Below are positions 33,298-40,930 of a stretch of 56,021 bases of DNA, in pieces. This stretch comes from Nitrososphaerota archaeon (GTDB taxonomy: Archaea > Thermoproteota > Nitrososphaeria > Nitrososphaerales > Nitrosopumilaceae). Under the pieces are notes generated by a model that worked only from the letters and a program-made list of their open reading frames with translations, was not told the origin of the DNA and made no database searches. The stretch is from assembly GCA_028867785.1 (NCBI GenBank), contig JAGWFS010000015.1, positions 1 to 56,021 on the forward strand, written 5' to 3'. The position numbers were made by a program, and so were the translations under genes. Numbering within the stretch: position 1 is the stretch's first letter; each line of letters opens with the position of its first letter.

Positions 33298-34551
33298 ATG
33301 TCGTATTCTAATCTGTCATGGATGAACTTTGATATCTCTGACGAGCAAAAAAATTTTCTAGAGCGCGTGGACACTGCATGCAAGTCAGTCCGGGATCATG
33401 AGACAGAGTGTTATCTTGCAGAAAAGACAAACAACATGATAGTCCCGGAATTTGGAAAGATTGGGATGCTTGGATGTCCGATCTCAAAAAAGTACGGTGG
33501 CCTAGGATATGACATACTGACATATGCATTTGCACTTGAAAGGATAGGCAGGGAGGGAAACTCGCTTCGCACATTTTTTTCCGCACACGTATCGATAGGC
33601 CAGATGGTTCTGCAAAACTGGGCTGACGAGGAGCAGAAGAAAAAATACCTGCCTGAGACCGTATCCGGTAAAATCATCATGGCGTTTGCGCTCACAGAGC
33701 CTGACGCAGGAAGCGACCCGGGTTCGATGACGACAAAATTTGAGGAGCGCGGAGATGATTTTATCCTAAACGGAAAAAAACACTGGGTAGGAAACGGGAC
33801 ATTTGCAAAGGTGATGACAACATATGCAAGGGGGCCCGACGGAAGGATCTCCGCATTCATTGTGGACGCTGATTCCAAGGGATTTCACGCAGAAGAGATG
33901 AAAAACAAGATGGGACTGCTCAGCATAAAAAATGCCGAGATAAGATTCGAGAACTGCGTCATTCCAAAAAGGAATCTTCTTGGGACAAAAGGAAAGGGGC
34001 TGAGCATAGCTTACAGCGCGCTGATAGACGGAAGGCTCAGCGTTGCAGCAGGGGCAATCGGCGTGATGAAGGACTGTCTTGACGAATCAATTCTCCATTC
34101 GCAAAAAAGACAGCAGCACGGCTCGGCCCTTGCAAAAAAGCAGCTGATTCAGGAACACCTGTCGTCAATGATACTGAACATAGAGAGCTCGCGGTGGCTT
34201 GTCTACAGGGCATGCGCTGCAAGACAAAAGCTTCAAGACTATGTGGAAGGCATCAAGGAGAGGGACCAAAACTGGCAGGAAAGGCTGAACCGGGAGGACA
34301 GGGAATATTCAGATCTGAGGGCAAGGGCTGACAGGTATGCAGCAATAGCAAAACTGCACACTACAAACGCCGCATTTGACTGTGCAAACAGGGCAGTCCA
34401 GATATTTGGCTCGTTTGGGTACCAGAAGACAAACAGGGCGGCAAGGCACTTTCTTGACTCGAGGGCGATAACAATCTACGAGGGGGCAAACGAGGTACTG
34501 AAGCTAAAGATAGCCTCGCTTGAGCTTGGCGACAAGTACCAGGCCTACTGA
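33298..34551 (+). CDS. Acyl-CoA dehydrogenase
   Basis: FAD-dependent alpha,beta-dehydrogenation of acyl-CoA. About 417 residues from ATG 33298. Signatures: FALTEPDAGSDPGSMTTKFE (substrate/FAD loop), LNGKKHWVGNGTFAKV, DGRLSVAAGAIGVMKDCLDE, and the C-terminal FGSFGYQKTNRAARHFLDSR then ITIYEGANEVLKL with the catalytic Glu in YEGAN(E). The specific substrate is unknown; glutaryl-type short-chain or 4-hydroxybutyrate-cycle links cannot be told from sequence. A GTG at 33289 is an alternative start. Confidence 0.9.
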   Translation: MSYSNLSWMNFDISDEQKNFLERVDTACKSVRDHETECYLAEKTNNMIVPEFGKIGMLGCPISKKYGGLGYDILTYAFALERIGREGNSLRTFFSAHVSIGQMVLQNWADEEQKKKYLPETVSGKIIMAFALTEPDAGSDPGSMTTKFEERGDDFILNGKKHWVGNGTFAKVMTTYARGPDGRISAFIVDADSKGFHAEEMKNKMGLLSIKNAEIRFENCVIPKRNLLGTKGKGLSIAYSALIDGRLSVAAGAIGVMKDCLDESILHSQKRQQHGSALAKKQLIQEHLSSMILNIESSRWLVYRACAARQKLQDYVEGIKERDQNWQERLNREDREYSDLRARADRYAAIAKLHTTNAAFDCANRAVQIFGSFGYQKTNRAARHFLDSRAITIYEGANEVLKLKIASLELGDKYQAY

Positions 34552-34636
34552 CTCGAAATTATAAAAATTGCGGTACTACATTCACTCACAATGTTAGATA
34601 ACGGATTATAATCATGGATCCAGTACCAAAAATTGT

Positions 34637-35157
34637 ATGAGTCAAGTCATGGTAAAAGACAGAAAGATCATGATGCTGTCCTTTGTTGCAGCCGCAACTA
34701 AGGCAATTGCAGGAGTTATGCATATCCAGCTAGCTCCGATGCAGCTGTCTTACGATCTGGGTGAGGGAATACTCTTCTTGGCTGGAGGTGCGTTGCAGGT
34801 CTTTTGGGCGCTGTCTGTAGTGAGACAGTGGGGAAGAATATGGCAGATTATAGGCATAGCTGGAACCATTGTCTTTGTGATGCTGTGGTTTGCAACCCAC
34901 GCGCATAACTTTGTTGGAGACACGCCTGGAGTAAACATTTCAGGAGGTGGACCGATAGGAAACATGTCGCATGGATCTCCGCAAGACAACATTACTGGGA
35001 GTCATTTTCCAAGAGGACCGCCGCCAGAGGAATTGCAAGCATACCGCATCTTGAGTACTTTCAGTTTGCGTTCATTGGCCTCTACATAATATTGGGCGTA
35101 GTGCTTTCAAAGAGGCGCGGGGCTGCAAATGCAGCTTTTGCTGAAAAGAAAAAATAA
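34637..35157 (+). pseudogene. Four-helix membrane protein split by a frameshift near 35030-35045
   Basis: The first frame encodes three hydrophobic helices (AAATKAIAGVMHIQLAP; EGILFLAGGALQVFWAL; WQIIGIAGTIVFVMLWFA) and a Gly/Asn/His loop, then ends at 35087 with a non-membrane tail. In the other frame the sequence resumes as IPHLEYFQFAFIGLYIILGV followed by VLSKRRGAANAAF and a basic end, stop at 35155. That second part is a convincing fourth helix. One base is missing near 35030-35045. It is a true mutation or a sequencing error; the intact product would be about 173 aa. Confidence 0.7.
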
Positions 35158-35182
35158 GTAGAGATTTTCTGGGGAAGAGTAT

Positions 35183-35518
35183 CTATCTCCTACCTGTTTC
35201 AGAAAATATCTTCTGCAACTTTGATTCAAGCTCTCTCTTGCTTTCTGACTGTACAAGCATGGACTGGAAAACCTTGCTTGCAGTTTCAAACATTGCATCT
35301 GCAATCTTGTCCATGGTAGGCCCAAAGTTTGCATCGATTCTCTTTTTGAGTCGTTCCACCTGTGCCTCGTGTAAGGCGTCGTGGAACGCCCCGTGCCACT
35401 CGCTGACCACGCGGCTTATGGGATCGCCAGATCCGCAACCGCAGTCATGACACTCTGCATCAGAGCTGCACGAACAAGTTGCATGTTCTATGTCACATGT
35501 TTCTGATTTGCATTCCAT
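35183..35518 (-). CDS. Protein with Cys-rich metal-binding-like N-terminus and helical body
   Basis: 111 residues. The first 28 contain seven Cys (3, 8, 15, 17, 23, 26, 28) and two His (CDIEHATCSCSSDAECHDCG), a pattern like a small metal-binding domain. Residues about 35-111 are helical (AFHDALHEAQVERLKKRIDA; ESKRELESKLQKIFSE). It diverges from an HxlR regulator with a dyad between the genes. A metal-, arsenic- or redox-responsive role is possible; the function is not known. Confidence 0.65.
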   Translation of the reverse strand: MECKSETCDIEHATCSCSSDAECHDCGCGSGDPISRVVSEWHGAFHDALHEAQVERLKKRIDANFGPTMDKIADAMFETASKVFQSMLVQSESKRELESKLQKIFSETGRR

Positions 35519-35522
35519 ATTA

Positions 35523-35546
35523 CTTTCTTATAGTCACTATAGAAAG
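35523..35546. promoter_or_regulatory. Imperfect dyad between Cys-rich gene and HxlR regulator
   Basis: CTTTCTTATAG-tca-CTATAGAAAG: the arms match except for one extra T. It lies between the divergent starts (35518 and 35602) close to the minus-gene start, next to A/T-rich promoter sequence. It is a good candidate for HxlR control of both genes. Confidence 0.45.
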
Positions 35547-35601
35547 GTAAGTATTTAAATTGGAAAGTTTCTATATGTAAATTAGATGAGGTAATGGTAA
35601 G

Positions 35602-36009
35602 TTGAAAGACGAAGAATGTAAAATCGTTCATGACTCTATGAAGACATGTCCTATTGACAATACGTTTAAGATCATCGGGAAAAAATTTACAATCCACATC
35701 ATACGAAACATGACAAGACTTGGACAGAGCAGGTTTAATGAGTTCCTGGAATCAATAGAGGGGATAAATCCAAAGACGCTGTCTGCCAGGCTGCGCGAGA
35801 TGGAAAAAAACGGCATAATTGAGAAGAGAATCTATCCTGGAACGCCGGTCAAGATCGAATATGCTATGACAAAAAAAGGGCTCGCGCTAAAACCAGTGCT
35901 TGAATCCATGGCTGCCTATTCCATGCAATATTGCGCAAAAGACGTATTCAAGGACGGCAAGCCAAAGATTCTAACGGAAATTTATTCAAAACCGCAAGAA
36001 AACGAATAG
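35602..36009 (+). CDS. HxlR-family winged-helix regulator
   Basis: 135 residues, TTG start preceded by GATGAGG (weak Shine-Dalgarno). The HxlR core is clear: FKIIGKKFTIHIIRNMTRLG, RFNEFLESIEGINPKTLSAR, LREMEKNGIIEKRIYPGTP, then VKIEYAMTKKGLALKPVLES. Two N-terminal cysteines (Cys6, Cys16 in KTCPID) could sense thiols or metals, as in other HxlR/MarR-like sensors. It diverges from the Cys-rich gene. Confidence 0.85.
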   Translation: MKDEECKIVHDSMKTCPIDNTFKIIGKKFTIHIIRNMTRLGQSRFNEFLESIEGINPKTLSARLREMEKNGIIEKRIYPGTPVKIEYAMTKKGLALKPVLESMAAYSMQYCAKDVFKDGKPKILTEIYSKPQENE

Positions 36010-36104
36010 CTTTGTTATTTTACGCTATCATTCTGTGCTGTACTGACTTACCGAAAGTTAATCTGCTATCCATTGCTTAACTTGATATTTTAAATACTTT
36101 CATG

Positions 36105-36121
36105 TGTATAGTAGATATACA
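36105..36121 (+). promoter_or_regulatory. Start-site palindrome of the tfb gene
   Basis: A perfect dyad TGTATA-GTAGA-TATACA ends one base before ATG 36123. A TATA-like TTTTAAATA lies at 36088-36096, so the dyad overlaps the expected transcript start. This is a suitable place for repression, perhaps autoregulation. Confidence 0.45.
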
Positions 36122-36122
36122 A

Positions 36123-37079
36123 ATGATAGTTAATAGTAAGACGCCCAGACAAGAGTTTGTATTCCAGTCAAAGACTGGCGAGAAATGCCCGTCCAGTGGC
36201 AACTCACATGGACCGCTGATAACTGACAGCATAAGGGGTGAGATACTGTGTGCAAGCTGTGGCTCTGTACTTGCAGACAAGGTGGAAGACTCGGGTCCTG
36301 AGCAGAGATCATTTTCAATGGAAGAATATTCCCAGAATGCAAGAACTGGGCTTGCATCTACATTATCCATTCACGACAGGGGACTGTCAACAATGATTGG
36401 AAATGCCGACAGGGACGCATCCGGGAACTCGATATCATCATACATGAAATACGCGTTCAACAGGTTGCGAACATGGGACAGCAGAAGCAAGTCAAACTCG
36501 TCGGATAGGAATTTAAAGACAGCATTTTCCATAATGTCAAGCGTGCAGTCAAAGCTTGAGGTCTCTGACACCGTGGTTGAAAGGGCGTCCTACATTTACA
36601 GAAAAGCGTTGAACAAAAACATCATCAGGGGAAGAACCATATCGGGAATGATCCTGTCTGCTCTGTACGTTGCATGCAGGGAATCCAATGTTCCAAGGAC
36701 ACTGCAGGACATTGCAAATGTGGGAAACATCTCGTTCAAGGATCTCTCAAGGCACTACCGAGTGCTTGTAAAATCTCTAGAGCTACAGGTAGACTCTTTC
36801 AACCCGCTAGAGTTTGTGTCAAAGATTGGAACGGCAGTGGGCATCAGTGAAAAGGCAAAAAGGGATGCACTTGAGATACTCAACAGGGCCCACGAGAAGG
36901 GAATAACGGACGGAAAAAACCCAGTCTCTCTTGCGGCAACCGCAGTGTTCCTGTCAGGCCTGATAAACGAGGAAAAGGCCACCCAGAACAGCATAGCCAA
37001 GGCATCTGGAGTCAGCAGCGTAACGATTAGAAACGTCTCAAAGGTTCTCATAAAACAGCTGGGAATGAAAAACCTGTGA
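36123..37079 (+). CDS. tfb: Transcription initiation factor B (TFB) with atypical zinc ribbon
   Basis: 318 residues; recruits RNA polymerase to TBP-bound promoters. The two cyclin-like repeats are clear (ERASYIYRKALNKNIIRGRT, ISGMILSALYVACRESNVPR; NPVSLAATAVFLSGLINEEK, then TIRNVSKVLIKQLG). The N-terminal ribbon is altered: C22-P-S-S where the second Cys should be Ser25, with His29 nearby, and C43-A-S-C46. Zinc might be held by His or absent. Thaumarchaea hold several TFBs; this is likely a specialised one. Its stop overlaps the next gene (GTGA). Confidence 0.9.
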   Translation: MIVNSKTPRQEFVFQSKTGEKCPSSGNSHGPLITDSIRGEILCASCGSVLADKVEDSGPEQRSFSMEEYSQNARTGLASTLSIHDRGLSTMIGNADRDASGNSISSYMKYAFNRLRTWDSRSKSNSSDRNLKTAFSIMSSVQSKLEVSDTVVERASYIYRKALNKNIIRGRTISGMILSALYVACRESNVPRTLQDIANVGNISFKDLSRHYRVLVKSLELQVDSFNPLEFVSKIGTAVGISEKAKRDALEILNRAHEKGITDGKNPVSLAATAVFLSGLINEEKATQNSIAKASGVSSVTIRNVSKVLIKQLGMKNL

Positions 37080-37704
37080 AAACGCTTCTAGTGCACTATA
37101 CGCCTAGAAACGAGAGGTCTAACACCAAAAAACTAGTGGACACGTTCCACTCTGAGATAAAAAACTCGGAGATTGAGGAGCTCAACCTTTCAAGGGATCT
37201 CCTGATCTTTTTCTTGAGGAAAACCTGGCTGCATACATACCGCGAAACTATCTGGGCCAAGACCTAGGGCCAGGCCAAATAAAGTCAATGGCCAAGATGG
37301 ACCGCATGACAGAACAGCTGATATCTGCCGACGTCGTGGTCGTGGCCTATCCCATGTATAATTTTTCCATGCCTGCATCAGTCAAGGCCTGGTTTGACTC
37401 TGTAATGCTAAAGGGAAAGACATGGGATGCAAAAGATGGAAGCTATGCAGGACTGATGAAGGGAAAAAAAGCGCTTGTGCTTGTTGCAAGCGGCGGGTTT
37501 TACGGGAAGGAACCCATGGCATCATGGGAGCACGCGCTGTCCCTTGGGAAAACAGAATTCCAGTTCATGGGATATTCTGACGTGCGCGGAGTTCTTGCAG
37601 AAGGGATGAATGCAGGAGACGAAAACAAAATGTCAGTCCTGACAAAGTCTCTCAGGCAGGTGCAGGATATTGCCCGCGAGTGGTATGGAAACGGCAAGGC
37701 CTGA
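37076..37704 (+). pseudogene. Flavodoxin-fold NAD(P)H dehydrogenase / azoreductase, frameshifted near 37200
   Basis: The GTG start overlaps the tfb stop. The first frame gives LLVHYTPRNERSNTKKLVDT and EIEELNLSRDL; one base is missing near 37196-37201, after which another frame continues as PDLFLEENLAAYIPRNYLGQ, then DRMTEQLISADVVVVAYPMY and NFSMPASVKAWFDSVM to a stop at 37704. These are AzoR/FMN-NADH quinone reductase motifs. The intact protein would be about 209 aa. It may be a pseudogene or an error; note a second frameshift 2 kb away. Confidence 0.8.
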
Positions 37705-37742
37705 AAATATTTTTTCAAAAAATAATCTTGCCAGAAAATAGT

Positions 37743-38954
37743 CTAGTTTCTGGACAGGACCTGGGTCATTATCGAAAGGCCCTGCTCTATCTGCTCCCTT
37801 GTTATCACAAGGGGAGGTATGATTCGAAGGGATTTCTGGCCTGCACCAAGAACAAGAAGCCCGCTTTTGAAAAGTTCTGCAATCTTTTTTTCCCTGCGTA
37901 CTCTTGTGTCAAATTCCAGTCCGATCATGAGACCGAGTCCTCTTACGTCAACTACTCCCTTTCTGCCGGCAAGTTCCTCCAGCCCCTTCTTCAGCATGCT
38001 TCCCATCCTTGCTGCATTTTCAAGCAACTTGTCCCGCTTTATGACACGGATTGTCCTTGCCCCAACTGCCATGTCTATCCTGCTGCCTCCTCCCCATGTG
38101 CTTGAGAGGGCAGACCTGTCTGCCGGCTCCAGTCTCTTGTTGTACATTGCTGCTCCGACCTGCAATGCCTTTGCAGCACTCATAATGTCGGGGGTTATGT
38201 CATAATGCTCAAAGGCCCACCACCTGCCCGTATGCCCAATACCTGACTGCACTTCGTCAAGGATGAGGGGTATTCCGTACTGCGTTGCAAATTTTCTCAG
38301 ATTTTTGATGAACTTCTTGCTTGCAACATTGTATCCGCCTTCGCCTTGGACAACTTCGGTCAGAATGAATGCGACCTTGTTTTCCTTGAGGATACCCTCA
38401 ATCGCATCAATCTCCGGATCGTCGTCTCTTGTGCAAAACTTGATCCTCTTTACCGGAAGCTCTGGAAAGTTGTACTTGTGTACGGGTTTGCTAAATGTAA
38501 AACTGAGCGCGCCAAGGGTTCTTCCGTGGAATGCTCCAAGACACGAGACTCCAGGCAGTGGGCCCATCTTCCTGTATGCAATTTTTATGGCATTTTCTAC
38601 TGCCTCTGCACCGCTGTTGATGAAAAATGACTTGAAGTTTCTTGGCAGTATTGTGGACAATGTCTCTGCAAGCTCGGCATGCTCCTTGGAGTAAAAGTCC
38701 TGGCCTGCAATCTTGTGGGTTCCATTTGTGGAATATTCTGTAAGAACCTCGATTACATCGGGATGAGAATAGCCTATGGGGCATGCCCCTATGTTTGAGG
38801 TAAAATCAAGGAACCTATTTCCGTCAAGATCCTCTATGACGCAGTCCTGTCCGTTTGCAATTACAAGCGGATACATGAAGGTCGAATCGTACGCATATCT
38901 TCTCATCTTATCGATTACTTTCTTTGAATTGGGACCTGGCAATTTTTTGTTCAT
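37743..38954 (-). CDS. Class III PLP aminotransferase (ornithine/acetylornithine/4-aminobutyrate type)
   Basis: 403 residues, fold-type I. Contains the opening DCVIEDLDGNRFLDFTSNIG, NSGAEAVENAIKIAYRKM, GAFHGRTLGALSFT, the cofactor Asp in LILDEVQSGIGHTGRWWAFE and the PLP lysine in IMSAAKALQVGA. This group transaminates omega-amino groups such as GABA, ornithine or lysine-pathway intermediates. Archaeal members are hard to assign; a role in arginine/lysine synthesis or GABA use cannot be told apart. Confidence 0.88.
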   Translation of the reverse strand: MNKKLPGPNSKKVIDKMRRYAYDSTFMYPLVIANGQDCVIEDLDGNRFLDFTSNIGACPIGYSHPDVIEVLTEYSTNGTHKIAGQDFYSKEHAELAETLSTILPRNFKSFFINSGAEAVENAIKIAYRKMGPLPGVSCLGAFHGRTLGALSFTFSKPVHKYNFPELPVKRIKFCTRDDDPEIDAIEGILKENKVAFILTEVVQGEGGYNVASKKFIKNLRKFATQYGIPLILDEVQSGIGHTGRWWAFEHYDITPDIMSAAKALQVGAAMYNKRLEPADRSALSSTWGGGSRIDMAVGARTIRVIKRDKLLENAARMGSMLKKGLEELAGRKGVVDVRGLGLMIGLEFDTRVRREKKIAELFKSGLLVLGAGQKSLRIIPPLVITREQIEQGLSIMTQVLSRN

Positions 38955-39094
38955 AGTTTTATCTCCTTAGGATGATAACCTAAGGGAAAAATTTTCTAAT
39001 AAACACTATCATAGGTATGTCATGGGGGAGAACCACCGGGGATTTGACGAGCCTACGCGCAAACAGAAGCAGCGAAGGGCCAAAAAAGCAAGAA

Positions 39095-39215
39095 AGATGC
39101 AGAGGGAGGTGTGCAGCCCCGAACGGGTCCAAGTCCGGCCCAAAAACTGGTTTTTGAGGAGACATTTTCAAATTTCCAGTGCAGGTTAGTGTTTCAAAGT
39201 GATAAACTTTTTGGA
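39095..39215. repeat. Dispersed 121-bp conserved element, copy 1
   Basis: Aligns without gaps to 50204-50324 in the same orientation. The GC-rich core (AGATGCAGAGGGAGG, then TGCAGCCCCGAACGGGTC) is nearly identical; the A/T-rich rest is partly conserved to ATAAACTTTTTGGA. On the minus strand both copies hold an open frame with QKVYxFE, KMxPQ and DLDPFGAAxLPLHLS in common (ORFs 39255-38980 and 50373-50125), so it is either a small protein family or a structured RNA/repeat. Neither is established. Confidence 0.75.
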
Positions 39216-39255
39216 GAATCTTAAAGCTGGATTTGGAGAAAATTATCCGCCTCAA

Positions 39256-39523
39256 AAATAGAAACTTGTGGTTGCAATTACCTTTATAATCTTAGTCACA
39301 CTGAGAAACCGTCTGTTTAAAATTATAGTAGGCTTTGAACAGAAAAGAAAAATCCCTTAGTGGTCTTTACAGGATTCAAACTGAAATAGTGCTTAAAATT
39401 CAATGAAACTTAAAGCAGGAGGGGATACACAGGGTCGTTATGCCGCTTAAAATACTTGGTAGGATCCCTCTCCTAAAATAATGATGTTTTAAAATGATTT
39501 AAGACATTCTTACGATATTCTCA
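39256..39523. other. Gene-free A/T-rich spacer
   Basis: No credible ORF with a start was found. The DNA has poly-A/T runs and short dyads and lies between the 121-bp element and the operator-like site before the C2H2 gene. A GC-richer line near 39416-39475 contains AGGAGGGGATAC and GGATCCCTCTCC, a weak hairpin (GGAGGGGATnnn...GGATCCCTCTCC) that may be a transcription terminator or a relic. No tRNA was seen. Confidence 0.35.
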
Positions 39524-39547
39524 GAAATTCCAGAAATTCTAGAATTT
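39524..39547 (+). promoter_or_regulatory. Operator-like dyad upstream of the second C2H2 microprotein
   Basis: GAAATTCCAGAAATTC followed by TAGAATTT; the right part AAATTC-TA-GAATTT is a perfect dyad. It lies 64-87 bp before GTG 39611. A related sequence in inverse orientation occurs before the winged-helix gene at 40472-40496. Confidence 0.45.
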
Positions 39548-39610
39548 ACAATAATTAGTGCGATATTGATTATATGCTTAGGATAACATATCAAGACAAG
39601 AGGATCAAAG

Positions 39611-39766
39611 GTGAAATTGGAAGAAAAATACAATTCCAATGGAAAAAACCTAGAACGATGGAAATGCTACAGATGTAATTTTGTTTTTGGTAACGAATCA
39701 ATCGCGAAATTACATGAAGATATTCTCAAACATAGGGTGCATAAGATAGGTTCACTCAATTATTGA
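39611..39766 (+). CDS. C2H2 zinc-finger microprotein, paralog of 33135-33257
   Basis: 51 residues, GTG start. The finger is RWKCYRCNFVFGNESIAKLH with the continuing EDILKHRVHKI: Cys19, Cys22, His35 and His41, the same C-x2-C-x12-H-x5-H spacing as its paralog. The shared pattern is WKCYRCNxVFxxESxAxLHE then DxxKHxVxKI. The extra 11 N-terminal residues are hydrophilic. It is convergent with the winged-helix regulator, and lies within the block that contains the hyf-like operon. Confidence 0.72.
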   Translation: MKLEEKYNSNGKNLERWKCYRCNFVFGNESIAKLHEDILKHRVHKIGSLNY

Positions 39767-39811
39767 GCAATTTATCTATAAATTAAGAGGCCCAATATAT
39801 AGTGCCAGAGA

Positions 39812-40447
39812 TTATTCTTCGTCACTAGCATATCCTCTTTCTACAAGGAATTTCTTAAACTCGTCAGACTCTGAAATCATTAGATCTATTGATCTTAGGA
39901 GGCTTGCATAGAAGAATTCCATTGCCTCGTGACTTCGCTGACAGTTTGGGCAAACATTGGTATTTTGGGTTGGTAAAAATTTTCGTAGCTCTTTGTTTTT
40001 CTCAAACTCATTTCGCAATTCCTTGAATATTTTTATTATTGGTTGACGAAGCTCGTCTGTCATGTAATCCATCATTCCACTCATCTTTAATGCTGCATCA
40101 AAATCTCTGTCTATGCCATATTTTCCCCAAGTACCTTTTTCACACACAAAGCGTTTCTTCCTGTCTCCCTTACTTTTCTTGTCTCGCGGATACAAAAAGA
40201 TAAATTCTAATCTGTAAAGTTCTTTTAAAATTGAATAAACGACACTTGCGGGAATTTTTTCTTTCTCAATAACGTCTTCTGCTGTGATCCCATGTGCTCC
40301 GGCTTGCCTGATATCATCCATGACTTTCCAAGCTAATTCTTTTGATAGTATATCTGCTTCAAGATAAGATTCGACTGGAAAGTGAGTTAGATAGGTCTTG
40401 ATATTCTTGGATTTCGTACTGTTCAATACTCGGTTTGATCCATTCAC
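39812..40447 (-). CDS. Winged-helix regulator with C-terminal CPNC-H motif
   Basis: 211 residues. The HTH region is about 40-85: AWKVMDDIRQAGAHGITAED, then VVYSILKELYRLEFIFLYPR, like TrmB/MarR-type archaeal regulators. The middle is helical (MTDELRQPIIKIFKELRNEF), and near the C-terminus C166-P-N-C169-Q-R-S-H173 may bind zinc, another metal, or an Fe-S cluster. It diverges from the DUF1059 gene and lies next to the redox complex, so it is a candidate controller of that operon. Its own promoter carries the 40472-40496 dyad. Confidence 0.75.
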   Translation of the reverse strand: MNGSNRVLNSTKSKNIKTYLTHFPVESYLEADILSKELAWKVMDDIRQAGAHGITAEDVIEKEKIPASVVYSILKELYRLEFIFLYPRDKKSKGDRKKRFVCEKGTWGKYGIDRDFDAALKMSGMMDYMTDELRQPIIKIFKELRNEFEKNKELRKFLPTQNTNVCPNCQRSHEAMEFFYASLLRSIDLMISESDEFKKFLVERGYASDEE

Positions 40448-40471
40448 ATTTTTATATGTTTCACAGAAACT

Positions 40472-40496
40472 GAATTTCTAGAAAATCTGGAAATTC
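40472..40496 (-). promoter_or_regulatory. Operator-like dyad upstream of the winged-helix regulator
   Basis: On the minus strand GAATTTCCAGATTTTC then TAGAAATTC. This matches the site at 39524-39547 closely (both have GAAwTTCCAGAwwTTCTAGAAwTT), lying 25-49 bp before the regulator ATG. TATA-like TTTATATG (plus 40450-40459) is nearby, so binding may block transcription, giving autoregulation. Confidence 0.45.
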
Positions 40497-40555
40497 ATGT
40501 AATTCGATTTTTACTTACCAATCGTTTAAGTTTACACATTACAAGTGAGAGACAA

Positions 40556-40747
40556 ATGTACTCCAATCTCAAGATGGTAAGCTTCAGGTGTGCAGAAATG
40601 GGGACAGATTGTACTTATACAATCATTGCACGCAGCAAGGTGGAACTGCTTCGAAATGTTAGAAACCATGCACTAAGAATACACGGAATGGAGGATTTGC
40701 CTGCAGACCTTGCCAAGAAGATTGAGGTTGCCATAAAAGCTGGTTAG
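40556..40747 (+). CDS. DUF1059 family small protein
   Basis: 63 residues (or 57 from ATG 40574, the usual family start: MVSFRCAEMGTDCTYTIIAR). Family features are F-R-C-x-E-x-G-x-D-C near the start, then SKVELLRNVRNHALRIHGME and a helical end. DUF1059 proteins are widespread in archaea and bacteria and often near stress or metal genes; their function is unknown. The conserved cysteines and HxxxxHG suggest metal binding. Confidence 0.8.
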   Translation: MYSNLKMVSFRCAEMGTDCTYTIIARSKVELLRNVRNHALRIHGMEDLPADLAKKIEVAIKAG

Positions 40748-40807
40748 ACGTGGATCATGTCTATCTTTGGTAATTGTGAGCATACGATTCTTCCAGATTC
40801 TTAAATC

Positions 40808-40836
40808 CTGAATTTTTCAAATTTATGTAAATTCAG
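40808..40836 (+). promoter_or_regulatory. Inverted repeat upstream of the hyf-like operon
   Basis: CTGAATTT, 13 bp, then AAATTCAG, centred about 105 bp before the hyfB ATG (40931). The half site AAATTC recalls the two dyads before the C2H2 and winged-helix genes, though the spacing differs. A common binder is possible; this is pattern inference only. Confidence 0.35.
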
Positions 40837-40930
40837 AACAATTAAATGCCATAAAACTTGGGCATAACTCAAGATACAGCACATGATTGGCGTTTTCAAA
40901 GAAAGTGAGAATTAGAATTCGTTGATTTCC

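Noticed and set aside
39095-39176. Basic peptide on the plus strand through the repeat core (RCRGRxAAPNGSKS)
   Set aside because: The frame ends in the middle of the conserved element in both copies, so it cannot explain conservation of the rest; kept only as an alternative in the element finding.
39350-39400. tRNA fragment or att site (a minus-strand stretch like a T-arm, TTTGAATCC)
   Set aside because: No cloverleaf arms can be built around it and no integrase gene is near.
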